Source: Branchinecta lynchi
Lineage: Eukaryota; Arthropoda; Branchiopoda; Anostraca; Branchinectidae
NCBI GenBank assembly: GCA_023053575.1
Contig: JAKZAP010000005.1
Coordinates: forward strand, 7,688,001 to 7,752,000
Length of the DNA stretch: 64,000 nucleotides
Direction of reading: 5' to 3'
Positions 46,327 through 57,719 of the stretch are shown in pieces (position 1 is the stretch's first letter; each line of letters begins with the position of its first letter). The notes under the pieces are model-generated. The model saw nothing but the letters and a program-made list of their open reading frames with translations, ran no database searches and had not been told where the DNA came from. The translations under genes and the position numbers were made by a program.

Positions 46327-47786
46327 GTTTGAAAAACTATCGCAAGCGTATTTAGTCTTGCAATGACTGCAACACTAAAATCAGAAGAAGATTTCCATCA
46401 CTTCCGAATTTTTGTGCTTTTTTGTTGCTGGTAAGCCATTTTTTGGGATCCCAAAACGTAAGTGAAACGTAAGTGAAGGGATACCTATGACATCGCAAAA
46501 GTTGTCCGTCTGTCCGTCCGTCTGTCGGTCTGTAAGCACGATAACTCTCGAAGAGAATTAGATATTTTGATGAAACTTGGTGTGAGGATTCGTTGGCTCG
46601 TCGGACCAGTCAAGTTCGGATGGGCTTTGTAGCCCTACATTTAGGGGTGGGGGAGGGGGTTCAAATTAAGGAGCAAACAAAATATTTTGAAACAGCTAAT
46701 GTGATAGTCGATTATGGGGTAAGAAGACGTGCTGAGCACGATGGTGAAAACTATTTTGTCATCGGACGAGTAGTTCGCCCGGAATCTGGCCAAAACCGGA
46801 AAGTTTGTTAAAAGTAATTTGAAGCTGATTAGATGTTGGATTCAGGGGTAGGAAGACATGCTGAAGATGATGGTGAAAAGTATTTTCTCGAAGGACAAGT
46901 AGTTCGCCCGGAATCCGGCCGAAACCGGAAAGTTTGTTAAAATTAGAAGTTTTATTTCGAGTTAATTAGATGTTCGATTTAGGGCAAGAAGACATGTTGA
47001 ACACTTATGTGACAACAATTTTCTACCCGGACATGTAGTTCGCCCGGAATCCGGCGAAAACCGGAAAGTTGGTTAAAAGTAAAAGTTTAATCTGAAGTTG
47101 ATTGAATGTTTAATGTATGGGTAAAAAGACATGCCGAACACGATGGTGAAAATCATTTTCTCGCTGGACAACTAGTTCGCCCGGAATCCGGCCTAAGCCG
47201 GAAAATTAGTTAAAAGCAAAGCTCGATTAGATGACAGATTAAGGGGTAAGAAGAGAGGCTGAGTCGGTTTATGACAATGGTTTTTTACTCGGACATATAA
47301 TTATTCCGGAATCCGGTTGTAACCGAATTTTTTTTAAGTCAAACTTTTATTCAAAGTTGATTAGATGTTCTTTATAGGGATAAAGAGATACGCTGGTTTT
47401 GTTTCTGTATTTTTTTTTTGCTGGACTAGTAGTTCGCTCGGAAATCGGCAGGAAGTCTCGTTCAGTATCGTCAAAATAGATATGGCTTCTAGAGGTATAT
47501 CTGAACTTGGTTTTCTCTGATGATGAGCCTGTCCAAGACTGGATCTGGCGAAGACAAGACTCGATTGTCTGAATCAAATATTAGATTTTTGGGATCCCAT
47601 TGACACCTTTGGTCTTGTTTTTCTGGCCCTATTTCTTTATTGTGTTGAATCATTAATACACACCCTAAATTTCCCTTTGATCCGATTTGCGGGGAACTTA
47701 ATTTATCGAATCGTTAGCATCTATTCGCTTTATCAGCGCCAATTCCCTTATGGTAGAAAGTGTTTAATCTGAAAGAGCCCCTTTTG
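46327..47786. repeat. Local duplication, copy 2 (carries family A)
   Basis: It matches 45386-45657 on both sides of the family A insertion (left 46327-46440, right about 47618-47786). Confidence 0.85.
46441..47617 (+). mobile_element. Family A element with exact ends
   Basis: It begins TTGGGATCCCAAAACGTAAG after a T-run, then GTCCGTCTGTCCGTCCGTCT, ACGATAACTCTCGAAGAG and about six internal units of about 130 bp (GTTCGCCCGGAATCCGGCC). It ends GGGATCCCATTGACACCTTT then GGTCTTGTTTTT. The empty copy at 45386-45657 shows it entered a T-run, with no duplication beyond T residues. No protein is encoded. Confidence 0.85.
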
Positions 47787-47895
47787 GATCAAATCCACAT
47801 GTCTGGTCTTGTATACATGAACGACAACCGGTACCAGGGCTTTTCTACAGGGCTACGGCCAGGGATTTTCTTAGGGTGGAATTAGTTCATAGTGT

Positions 47896-48198
47896 CCCGA
47901 TGAAAAGTTTATCTCAAAATAGTACTATGAGGTAGTACTAAAAGTAGCATGCAGTATAACTGATGCTACTACATGCGTCTACTTCAAGGCTACCGTTTTG
48001 CTGCATACTACTTTATGCTACTATTAGCAAGACTGGATGCTACTATGGCAAGACAGGATGCTACAGGATACTACTACTTAAGATTGGACCAGTCTGAGGC
48101 ACATTAAATGATAGTATTCTTGGCTATTACATTGTATTACATGCAACTTTTTCGTACTACTAGCATACTACTCGCAGGCTACAAATTTTTCATCGGGG
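47896..48198. mobile_element. Possible TIR element of about 300 bp
   Basis: The left end is CCCGATGAAAAGTTT and the right end reversed is CCCCGATGAAAAATTT. The body is rich in GATGCTACTA/TAGTAGCATG motifs in both orientations, so it folds on itself. The target duplication was not resolved. It ends about 110 bp before the 48.3-kb exon. Confidence 0.55.
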
Positions 48199-48310
48199 TA
48201 TAAATGGTGTTTGTGTTTATGTAAACTGGATGTCATTCGGCGTACCCGAGACTAGTGTGGTGTATGGTTGTCAGATCGGTCACTTGAGGGCGTATGTTTT
48301 CTTCTTCTAG

Positions 48311-48540
48311 GTAACTTCACGTGTCTTGAAGTGGTTTTCACCTTTAAACGCCGGCTGGGCTACTATCTCTTCCACACTTACGTCCCGACCTGCCTAATTG
48401 TCATTATGTCATGGATCTCGTTTTGGATTCGCCCGGAAGCTGTTCCAGCGCGAGTGACACTTGGCGTAACCTCACTTTTAACCCTGTCAACACAGCATGC
48501 AAACTCTCAGAAGTCTCTGCCCCCCGTCTCTTATATTAAG
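48311..48540 (+). CDS. pHCl: Chloride channel subunit exon, TM1 and pore-lining TM2
   Basis: The 230-nt exon carries the second cysteine of the second disulfide (NFTC), the pre-TM1 stretch FKRRLGYY, TM1 (FHTYVPTCLIVIMSWISFWI) and TM2 (PARVTLGVTSLLTLSTQ), ending SLPPVSYIK. The PAR motif at the inner mouth of TM2 is the mark of anion-selective Cys-loop channels; cation channels lack it. The invariant TM1 proline is present. The acceptor is TTCTTCTAG, the donor AAG|gtaatc, and the exon ends in phase 0. No stop or frameshift; the region is fully conserved, so the gene is probably functional. Confidence 0.94.
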
Positions 48541-49680
48541 GTAATCTTCTCACTGTATTTGTTTGAACCACTGTCTTCCTCCGGGTAAAAAAAATTACTC
48601 ATTTCACGTCAATTTGGATGAGCCTCACTTTTTCAGAAGTTTTCTTGATTTAAGTTTCGAGAGTTCCCTCTCTGGCAAATTGGACGGAAGACGGAAAGTT
48701 CTTTCCAACATTTCGGTATGTTTCTAGATGTTCTGTTCTTCTGTACGAAGATTGAATAGCTGGGGAAATGTACGTGTTTCAGAGTGCGATGTTTCCCCAT
48801 TGCTCTCCTGGGAAGCATTGCTGGTTGCAGCACTGTGACCAGTTTGGAATTTTTACTCAGAAAATTATCAAGCCGAAATTTAATTTTTTGTAGCGAATTT
48901 CTTAATTTAGTGAACGTCTCACTCTTGAATGGAACAAGAAATTTAAAGTTCAATGGGCACACTAAACTACCCCAATCCCACTCTGTAACAACTTATGAAC
49001 AACGCTTACCCCCTAGATCAGCAGCTTTTTCAGCTGTTTCCTCTCTGTGATACTCCAAAGCGTAATTTTTTGGGCCAGTACATGCTCAATTTACTAGCTT
49101 GGACAAAGATAAAAGTGATGTTTCTTATAACACTTAGTAGATCTTTATCTTATGCATAAATCAGCTTGTCTAATTCAGATTTGAACAGGCTATTTGTTTT
49201 TTAATGATTTTTGTAGCTATGTTATTTTTTATAAACTTATTGCATATTCTGGTGCATTTTATAAAGCAAGTTAATCAAGCTTCACAACACTATTCCACAA
49301 AGAAAAACTTTTAATAGGCACTTAAAACATGGAATTTCTGATGACACTAGAACAATCAGGTAAACTGCATCTGAGGCTTGACTTATTGGTGACATCTCAA
49401 ATATATCCTTTTCTATCAAGCGTTGCGGGGAGTTTTTGAATTTCCTGCCACGATATCCCAGCTCCTAAGATTTGGATCGACGAAATGCCAGAGAGGTAAA
49501 GACAAGGGATAACAAGAAAACGGTCTATTTTCGTAGCGCCTTCTAAAGGAAGTCGGAAATGTTTATTTGTGAAGCATTTAATTCAAAATAAAGCATTAGA
49601 AGTGTCCATTGTGCTTTAAGATTAATGAATTAGTTAATTAATATTTATATGCATTCAAGAGCAAATCATACAAAAAAAAA
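48541..49680. other. Start of intron 4, nothing recognised
   Basis: A/T-rich intronic sequence with no repeat ends or coding signal I can support. Inverted short motifs near 48640-48960 were not resolved. Confidence 0.45.
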
Positions 49681-49777
49681 CAGAGGCGTTACTAGCCAAA
49701 ATGTCTGAGGGGGGAGGGGCAAGGCATTTAACGACTGGCTGTTAATTTTTGCAGTAAAAACTACTGTTTTCAAGACC
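49681..49777. mobile_element. 5' end fragment of an hAT MITE
   Basis: CAGAGGCGTTACTAGCC, a short G-rich run and TTTAACGACTGGCTGTTAAT then AAAAACTACTGTTTT match the start of the 22870 MITE. The rest is missing; LINE sequence follows directly. Confidence 0.7.
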
Positions 49778-50450
49778 CATCACATCCATATTTTGCCGAG
49801 TGATGGAAAAGTTGACTGTTGCAAGAATCCAGAAATATTTTGATGCTAACAGTATTTCGAACCCTGCTCAACATGATTTTAGGAAAAGAAGGTCTTGCAA
49901 CACTCAACATCTTGAGGTCATTGCGGATTTCCAACGTTTTGCTGATTTGGGTGTACTTTTTGACTGCATTTACATTGATTTCTCAAAAGCATTTGATAAG
50001 GTTTCATAATACCGCAGCTTCTTCAAAAATGTGCCCGTTACAACATAGGCCAGAAGACGCTTGCATTTATTACTGATTATTTGCGTGCGAGAACCCAACA
50101 AGTTATGGTCGGTGACGAGGTGTCTTCTCCAGTTGATGTATTAAGTGGTTTACCCCAGGGAAGTTATCTGGGACCAGTTTTATTTTGTTTGTTTATAAAT
50201 GATCTGCCCTCGTCTATCAAACATTCCTCCATTAAAATGTTTGCTCACGACGTAAAACTATATTTAATAGTGCAAGATCACACTAGCAGCTTTTGCAAGA
50301 AGATCTGGATTCTCTAACCCAGTGGTGCGAACCTAACTCTATGTTCATAAACCCGTCTGATGTGTTGTACTTCGTTACGGTCGTAAATCAAGAATCAGAG
50401 CCCAAAACACGCCAGCGAACCTCGGGAAGAAGGAGTAAGCGTGTCCATAC
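49772..50450 (+). mobile_element. Dead LINE reverse transcriptase fragment
   Basis: Frames 49800-50009 and 50081-50317 encode RT pieces: HDFRKRRSCNTQHLE, palm box A YIDFSKAFDKV, then SGLPQGSYLGPVLFCLFIND and FAHDVKLY. The catalytic FADD reads FAHD (first Asp to His), so it is inactive. Two frameshifts separate the parts. The 3' side (QEDLDSLTQWCEPNSMFIN) fades near 50450. Jockey/CR1-type by motif. Confidence 0.8.
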
Positions 50451-50862
50451 GACTCAAATTCAAAGACTCAAATCCTGTGTCAATCAATTATCGCGATCTT
50501 TGGGAGCAGCTGTGACACCACTTCTGCCTTTCTTCCGCTAGATACCCGGAGAGGCCGGAGATTTTGCATCGGCAAGGAGAGACAGTCATCAAGAGTACTG
50601 AGCATCACCACCAGACCAGTGTTAAACTTGACTATGCTAAGTTATGTGTTTAATTATATTCCTTGAGCAAAAAAAAAATATGGCCAACCTCCCTTACGAT
50701 GACAGTTTTGCACAAACCTTCAGTTTTAAAAGTTAAAGCTTTCGTTTTTGTGCTGTCTCTGCGTGATTGGTACGGGTGTTGATACTGAGACCAGGGAAAC
50801 GAACAGAGAGTTATCCACTTAGAGCACTGAACTAGTAGATTTTTTTTTATCGCTGAAAAAGA

Positions 50863-51097
50863 GAAAAGGCACGGCGAGACAAAGTGTAGGAGGCACAAGT
50901 ACTAAAAAGAGGCACGAAAACTCAAAAGGCCCTTTCAGGCTTCAGAGTGAGGAGCAGTAGCGATGCTCTAACGTGCCTTCTCTTAGGCTCTGGAGTTACG
51001 AACTCTCACTTATTTTTCTACTTCTACTACTGCCTAATCTCTTTTAAGTTCTCGTGCCTTCTGCGCCATGCTGTGCCCTGCCGTGCCTCTTTTTAGT
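50863..51097. repeat. Foldback with 16-bp perfect inverted ends
   Basis: ACTAAAAAGAGGCACG (50901-50916) is matched perfectly by CGTGCCTCTTTTTAGT (51082-51097). Imperfect pairing continues on both sides through repeated GGCACG/CGTGCC motifs. Possibly a foldback MITE; flanking duplications are unclear. Confidence 0.6.
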
Positions 51098-52722
51098 CGA
51101 TCCAGTTTTTTTTGAAAGTCAGGTAGTTTCAAGGTTTGGGATTGGACGATGGCTCCTCTTTCTGTACAGAAATGTTAGCCACAATGTTCATCATCCCTAT
51201 CCCCCAAAAATCGTTGTATCCGGAATATCAAGATTTCTACGGAATCGGATGAAGTGGCCAACGCACCTGTCAAGGTTCATTGCTTTAATCGTGTGGGAAA
51301 GTTCGTTTTCCACAATCTCAAAACGGTCAAGTTAATTTCTCAGCTTGAGCGTCTTCAGCCTGAGGATTATTTACTCAAAATATATGCTATGTGTCAAGTA
51401 AACAGAGACGTCGGGTATCTTCTGCAATATATTTTCGACGTATTTAGCCTCATATCCATTCCAATCAACTTCTACGACTTGCGACAGTCATGCCTACGGA
51501 ATTTTGTCCCATCCCGTCCATCCCACTTCATACCTGCCACAAGATTTCCGTGATCCCTCTTAAACTCCCTCACAACAACTGTTTCCTGTCCGCTTCAGCA
51601 ACAGGCCTAATAAAATATCGTCCCGATCCCTCCATCCGTTAGGCTACTATTGACACAATACTGATGGGGTTTTGAGGGTGGAGGTTAGACTGGGTCTTGA
51701 AGAGGGTCCTTGGGAACTAGTGAAGAGCGTGACAAAATTGTCCTGAGACCGGCGGGCCTGCCTTATTGTCCACTCTCTCACCAATCAACAATATGAGGGG
51801 AAGGAATGTCCTGTCCTGCTCTCAACTCACGTTCCTCTTTCTCTCTCCGCTTCTCAAAGCAAGTAAAAATAAATCCTTTGTAATTTCAGGAAGTGCTTCA
51901 CAAGACCAAGAACAATGATTATTTTTCCAACGGGCCAAGACCTAAAACATGGCGTCATTTAATACGTCGTAACTACGATTATCAACCACACTAATTATCT
52001 TCGTAATGCTGACGACCTAGATGGCGTCAGCATTCCAAACCGTAGGATCTGTTCACGTAGAATGGATCTGACGAAATACAGGAAAGGGGCATCGAACCGT
52101 AACAAATACGTTGTTTCTCTCTTTTATTTTCAGTTTCTTTTATCAGACACCACTAGTTCTCATGTAGTGCAGTGGATAAAGACAAATCATTCATTTATAT
52201 GCCAGGAGAGGTGTGTGCCCTCCAACTTCTTCTATACGTCCTTCATAAAATCCGATGATGAATTGACGCCAGACGCGCTAGAGGAACAATAACAATCACA
52301 CGTGAGATGGGGGGATAAGTTAGCTGACGGGTGAATAAGTGATTAGGCTTCGAGTCGAGCATGTGCCCCGTGGAAAAGTCAGTCAGCACTCAGCATGAAG
52401 TTGGAAGCCAGAAATGACAAACTTGATGAAGCTTGACAGAACAAAGTTGGGTAAAGCAAAAAGAGGGGAAGATGCATTTAAACAGTTTTAACATGGTCAG
52501 ACCTAAGAGTAATTGAAAATAGCAAAACAAACCTGGATAAACGTACACGAAGAAGTAACGTGTCATTGTTTTCTTACGATAGCGCACCTAGCGGCCAAAA
52601 AAGAACTAATCTGAGAGGAATTTTATGAGGGGTGTATGCCTTGATCTATGAATGGCACATCTAGGGCTTATGGTATAAGCACGAAATGAGTGTCATGATT
52701 CTACCTCTAATTATATTGACAT
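51098..52722. other. Intron 4: weak family B remnant, then unassigned
   Basis: 51170-51680 shows diverged reverse family B wording (GTATCCGGAATATCAAG, CGTCCCGATCCCTCCATC). Nothing was recognised in 51681-52722. Confidence 0.4.
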
Positions 52723-52921
52723 TTACAGAATCAGCGGCCAGATGTGCCTGTTGACCTGTTTGACATTTGTAGAATCAGCGGCCAGATGTGCTTTGTTGAC
52801 TTTAGTTCTTGTTTTACGTCTTTTTCCGTTTTTTCTTTTTCCTTCTTCAAGTTTATATTCCACTATTAATCTTTTTGATGTAAGTGGGTAATACATAAGT
52901 ATTATTATTATTATTATTATA
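52723..52921 (+). repeat. 44-bp tandem pair and an (ATT)n-tailed 3' end
   Basis: GAATCAGCGGCCAGATGTGC occurs twice about 44 bp apart (52729 and 52773). Downstream T-rich text ends in (ATT)n at 52900-52920, like a + strand LINE or SINE 3' end. Confidence 0.55.
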
Positions 52922-53675
52922 GCAAACAAATATAAATAAATACAAATAAATTAACGCACTATTGACCTACATCACACTGATACGAATGCCTGTCATCACT
53001 TGTAGATGCTTGTCACATTCTTAAAATAACTTTTTAAACAAGTGACATTCGAGATGGTAATTTCCGGTAATTTATTCAACCCTATTGATATTGTCGGTTA
53101 ACCCATCTAATTATTCTCAGCCACACATATAATGAAAAGGTCCTCACCACACATAGGAAAAAAGTAAGGACCACATTTCCCTATAACACTTCCCTAACGG
53201 GTGTACCGGCGAGAGCGCCACCTAGAGCAACCAGATTTCCGTCAGAGCTGTTTGTTGACTAGTACAAACCCGCAAACTTGCAAAGGGAAAAGAAGATCGC
53301 CGATAAACTTTACTGGTGGATTCTTTTCTGAACAACTATAAACAGCACACCACGTGCATCTGCTGGATAATCAGAGATTATAATAATCCACTGTATCAGG
53401 AAAGACTAGCCTATGCAAAATCAGTCTAGCCAAAACTATGCTATTCTTAATAGTGAACGAAGAAAATATTATGGGCACTTCGCCAACCAACCATGTGCCT
53501 TGAAATATAATCTGAAATGAACGGAGAACCTGGCAGACTGTGACAAATAACAAGCTAATCTAAGCGTCGCATTCAGGGTTTAATTTCATTTTGTCAGCAA
53601 GAAAAATAAGAGATCCTGCTGAGCCTTGAGAATTGAGCACAAGTCTTGAATGCTCTCACCAGCCTTTATTTTCAG
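52922..53675. other. End of intron 4 with acceptor
   Basis: No repeats were recognised. The acceptor is TTATTTTCAG at 53675. Confidence 0.5.
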
Positions 53676-53846
53676 GCTATTGATGTCTTCATGTCCGGAT
53701 GCACGGTCTTTGTCTTTTGCTCTCTTATGGAATACGCTCTGGTCAATGTTGTCCTAGGTGATGTCATAGAAGCGCAAGAGTCGTTCTTCCGGAAAAGATT
53801 AAGAATTGTATGCGCGGCAGCGAGGTCAGCGATGTCCAAAAACAAA
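53676..53846 (+). CDS. pHCl: Chloride channel subunit exon, TM3 and start of cytoplasmic loop
   Basis: The 171-nt exon (57 codons, phase 0 at both ends) encodes AIDVFMSGCTVFVFCSLMEY and ALVNVVLGD, which is TM3, followed by a basic stretch (RKRLRIVCAAARSAMSKNK) at the start of the TM3-TM4 cytoplasmic loop. The TM3 wording suits pHCl/GlyR-type subunits. The donor is AAA|gtaagt. No later exon (rest of the loop, TM4) was found up to 64000, so either it lies downstream or a short exon was missed. The loop start differs from the proline-rich loop I recall for insect pHCl. Confidence 0.9.
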
Positions 53847-55688
53847 GTAAGTGTCTGTTTTTGAGACCTGGAATACTCGTCTAGAATGTAACTTTCCCTT
53901 TTGCACGTGCAGTGTGTTTATCCGGAAATTTCGGTGCTAGGTGAAAGGCCATTATCGTTTGGAGCAGAACATTTCTTGAGAGAGGAGATAGAGAGAGAAA
54001 TAAGTTTTTGTATTGATGATAAAAGTAAGCTAACGTGAACCGGGTGTTCGTCTTGAAGCTTTCGCCTGTTGTAACGTGTTGACCCCACAACCAACAGTTA
54101 TAATATTTCTTTGCACTACATTTGCACATACATTAACATAGTAAAGTACAGAACGGCAGGAAGAATAGCCTCTCATCAAAAAGCTAAAACCAAATCCTCA
54201 GGGGTTCACCCAAACAAAACCTAGGCTACATCTGTTAAAAATATTTTTTTTTAAACAAATAAGGTTTTAAGATTTTCGAAAAGATCAAACTAAAAAGAAA
54301 AACACAGAAGAAAACACAGGGAGAGAAATCACACTGATAATCCCAAGAAAATCGAAGAACAATTCCTTGCCATTCATTTCCACTCTGATTGGCTTTTAAT
54401 AGCTCATCGACCTATATCAGTTTGGGTGGCTATATCATCAGGTCAACTATACCACATCTCTGGGTCATGTACGTATTCCACAGTGTATTTTTCCACAGGT
54501 ATCTCAGACCATTATCGGTCTGAGCAGAACCTTGTTTGATCGTTCTTGTCCAACTTTTGGTAAATTGAGCTCGCTGAAGATGTTCCCCAAAGTAAAAGAA
54601 GAATGGAAGCGTTTAGAGTCTCGAAAATGACTGCCTTGTGCGCTTTCATTTTACATTTCGACACATTTACTCTCTCGGTAACAGACCACAGGCTTTTGGA
54701 ACAGGACATTTCTTGATCGTTCTGTCTTATCATCATTAGGAAAGTTGAGTTTGCTCTGAACATGTTGCCAAAAGTGACTGGAGAATAGAGAAGCTAATAA
54801 AAAGTAGGAAATTAAAAGTTCAGAGAGGATTCTCAGGGTCAAAGCACTCCATTGAGACTGTAGTTTTCGTGTTGTGGCCAGTTCACGTTTTGAACCGATC
54901 GTACGAATGTGTCGCTGAATATATCGCTCACCGTTGGTATACCGCATTAGGCAACTGGGCAGCCTGGGCACACCAATTTTCGGGTCTCTGCTTTTGGCGT
55001 TAAGACAGAATATCTCTTTGCCCTGGAAACGTTCTTCTTAAAAAAAAAAAAAAAAAAACAGTTGTAAACTTCAGACGCGGTCGTCACGAGTCAAATGTAA
55101 ATCAGACGTTCTTAAAGTTCTTTCTTCCGAAGACAAAGAAAATTGTACCGTCCCCCTCACAAGAAAAAAAAGTGAGAAGTATAAGATGGGCTTGCCGCTT
55201 TTCAAATTTTGCGTTCATGAATCAAAGTACTGAACTGAAAGAACAAGATGCTACTCGGTTGCGATTTGAACTTTGACTTCAATCGCCTGTACGGGTAACT
55301 ACTAGGCCATCGATGTGCTTGTTAATACAGCTCACAAACATAACAACTACACTCGCCGAAGAGAAACCGGCTAAAGGCCCATTCACAACGGCTAATACTA
55401 CTAATACTTAGCTAAATCACTCTGAGACCGAGAATTAGCTGGGTTTCTGCCGTTCTCAATTGGTATTTTTTACAAGTTTCGGATACCAGCTAGTCTCGGA
55501 CTACTCGGACCCAAGTTGAAATCAGGTCAGCTTTTGTGGGTACTAGCCAATCAGATTATTTTGGGGAATATTGAGGAATATTCTGACTGGCCAGTTTCTA
55601 ACCAAGCCCAGTAGATAAAATCACATCCACTCCTTGCTGTTTTGAAAACGAAAGTAAATTTGGGTCACTGTCCTTCGGTCTGTCGTGG
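53847..55688. other. Intron 5, weak local repeats
   Basis: Around 53960, 54525 and 54700 similar text recurs (GAGCAGAACATTTCTTGA, TTTGATCGTTCTTGTCC, CATTTCTTGATCGTTCTG), a diverged repeat. An A-run lies at 55040-55059. No coding signal. Confidence 0.4.
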
Positions 55689-55689
55689 T

Positions 55690-56110
55690 GGGTCGCCGTC
55701 ACTACCCCCACCCGTCCGTCAGTTATTCATCCGTCAATACGCCCAATCCAAAAATCCGTTGATTCCTCTACCCTTCGATTCACCCACCCGTTAATTCGCC
55801 CACCGTCGATTCGCCAAATCACTGATTCGTCCGCCCGCTGATTCACACACCCGTCAATTCGTCCAACGTCGATTCACCGAACGTCCTGTTGCTTGAGCGT
55901 CGATTCACCCAATTCTATGATCCGTCGATTCGCCCACCCGTCATAAGACCCAAAAAATCCGTCAAAACGCCAACTTTTTCCGACAGTTCGCCTACCCGTC
56001 ACAAGACCCAAAAAATCCGTCGATTCGCCCAAAAAGCCGTCACAACCCCAACTTTTTCCGTAAGCTCTCCTACCCGTCACAAGACCCAAAATATCTGTCA
56101 ATTCGGCCAA
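55690..56110. repeat. GTCGATTCGCCCA minisatellite with a higher-order unit
   Basis: Degenerate copies of about 20 bp like CCGTCGATTCGCCCACC fill 55690-55940. Then three units of about 70-75 bp follow (CCCGTCACAAGACCCAAAAA, then CCAACTTTTTCCG) to 56110. The array is open in several frames, which is a by-product. Confidence 0.75.
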
Positions 56111-57340
56111 TTTTCAAAACCGACCTTTGATCCAGCGCGGCTCTTTTCGTTGAACGCGGTAGAAGAAAGCGACTGAGTCACAGGGGAGTAATTAAGCAGG
56201 ATACTATACCGCCCGATCTAAGTAAGGGTGAAAACTAGTCAATAGAGCTTTAGCCAGAATAACGAGAAGTATGATATAAGACGTCGGTGCTGATAATGAA
56301 AGAGGAAATGGAGGATGAATGCAAGAGTAAAATATCAATGAGCTACCATAGTTTTAGGTGCAACATGTGCCGCAAGCTGTAGACTACATATTGCGATTAT
56401 TTGGTCGGTCAAAGGAAATTATAATGCCACACGATCATTCAACTCTCAATAGAGTAAATTTGATTGGTGCTCCCCAATACCTTTGTTTGGCAGACATGAA
56501 CCAATGTCGCCGAAACCTTTGGTCGGCAGGAATACCGAAGGTTCTAACGGGAACCCAGAGGAGAATATTTCTGAAACTATTACAGCTGGAACACTGAAGC
56601 TCAACGGATATTCTGATCCATTTTATGCTTCCTTATACACGACCCTTGTCGGATGAATCGGAAAACAAATGTTCTACTTAGTCGGTTACTTTACAAGCTT
56701 TACAAGGTTTTTACTGGATTTCTTTGGTTATTCCAGTTGTTCAGGGCTGTGGCTGAATTTAGCTGAATCGGTCTAGCAGGAAAACTCACAATGACCACGA
56801 TCACAATGCTAACGACTCAAAATGCCCACTATTCGGAATGTCAACGATTCAAAATGCCTACGACTCATAGTACCAACGGTTCAGAATGCCCACGATTATA
56901 CAGTTCTTGGTGTTCAGGCCGTAGTAAATTTGAGCTAGTGACGAATGTGAAACAAAAGGAATGGACCGAGTATCAGGATTGCGATAATTGTGCATTTAAA
57001 CTGTTCAATTACAATATAATTTCAAATTCTGAAAATAAACAGCGATTCCAAAACTGTTATTTTTAACAATTCTTACCTTCAGGGTCAAAGGTTTAAATCG
57101 TCATTTCTTAGTACTTTCGCACAAATCTTTCTAGTTTCATGAACTATAAAATAATCCTTTCACAATTTTTCGTAGTAATCCTGTCCCTTTTAATCTAGCT
57201 GTCCGTTGTCCCAGATCATTTTGACCTCCCCTACCGACAGTTAGTCGTCGGCACTTTGAACCAGGACGATTTTAGCCTTCCCTGACAGCATTTTAAACTG
57301 TTATGAATTTTGGACAGTTGACATTTTTGACGATTTTGAT
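56111..57340. other. Intron 5: short minisatellite, otherwise unassigned
   Basis: 56788-56900 holds about six degenerate copies of a 15-18-bp unit like CGACTCAAAATGCCCAC. No other structure was recognised. Confidence 0.45.
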
Positions 57341-57600
57341 ATCAATTCAATTCAATTCAATTTCTTTTATTTAACGGTTTTTGAAAACCATAAAAAACAA
57401 AACAAAAATAAGACTCGAAACAAACAGTACACTAAACTAAATCAGTCAGGTCGAACGGGCTCCAGGTGGAACCTGGGTCACACGCAGAGACCGCTCCCAT
57501 TCCAGCCACACAGGCAGAGGTATACTTTCTATCGGGGTCTACACCCTGAACTTTGCATTCTGAATCTTGGGCACTGTGAGAGTGGACAAAAACATCGTGC
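57341..57600 (-). repeat. Possible LINE/SINE 3' end with (AATTG)n tail
   Basis: (TTCAA)n at 57345-57360 followed by TTTCTTTTATTTAACGG reads on minus as an A/T-rich 3' end with a pentamer tail. The body has no recognised coding part. Confidence 0.35.
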
Positions 57601-57719
57601 TGATTTTGGGAAACATATCTATGATATCCCCATTTTTATTTGTTTAGGGTTTTCGTGCCCCTATCTCGGCACTCTTCTCGATTCTGATCAAACTTTTACA
57701 ATACTTACCGTTTTTCAAC

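Noticed and set aside
55889..56176. 95-codon frame with SSPTRHKTQ repeats
   Set aside because: It is a translation of the 72-bp minisatellite unit.
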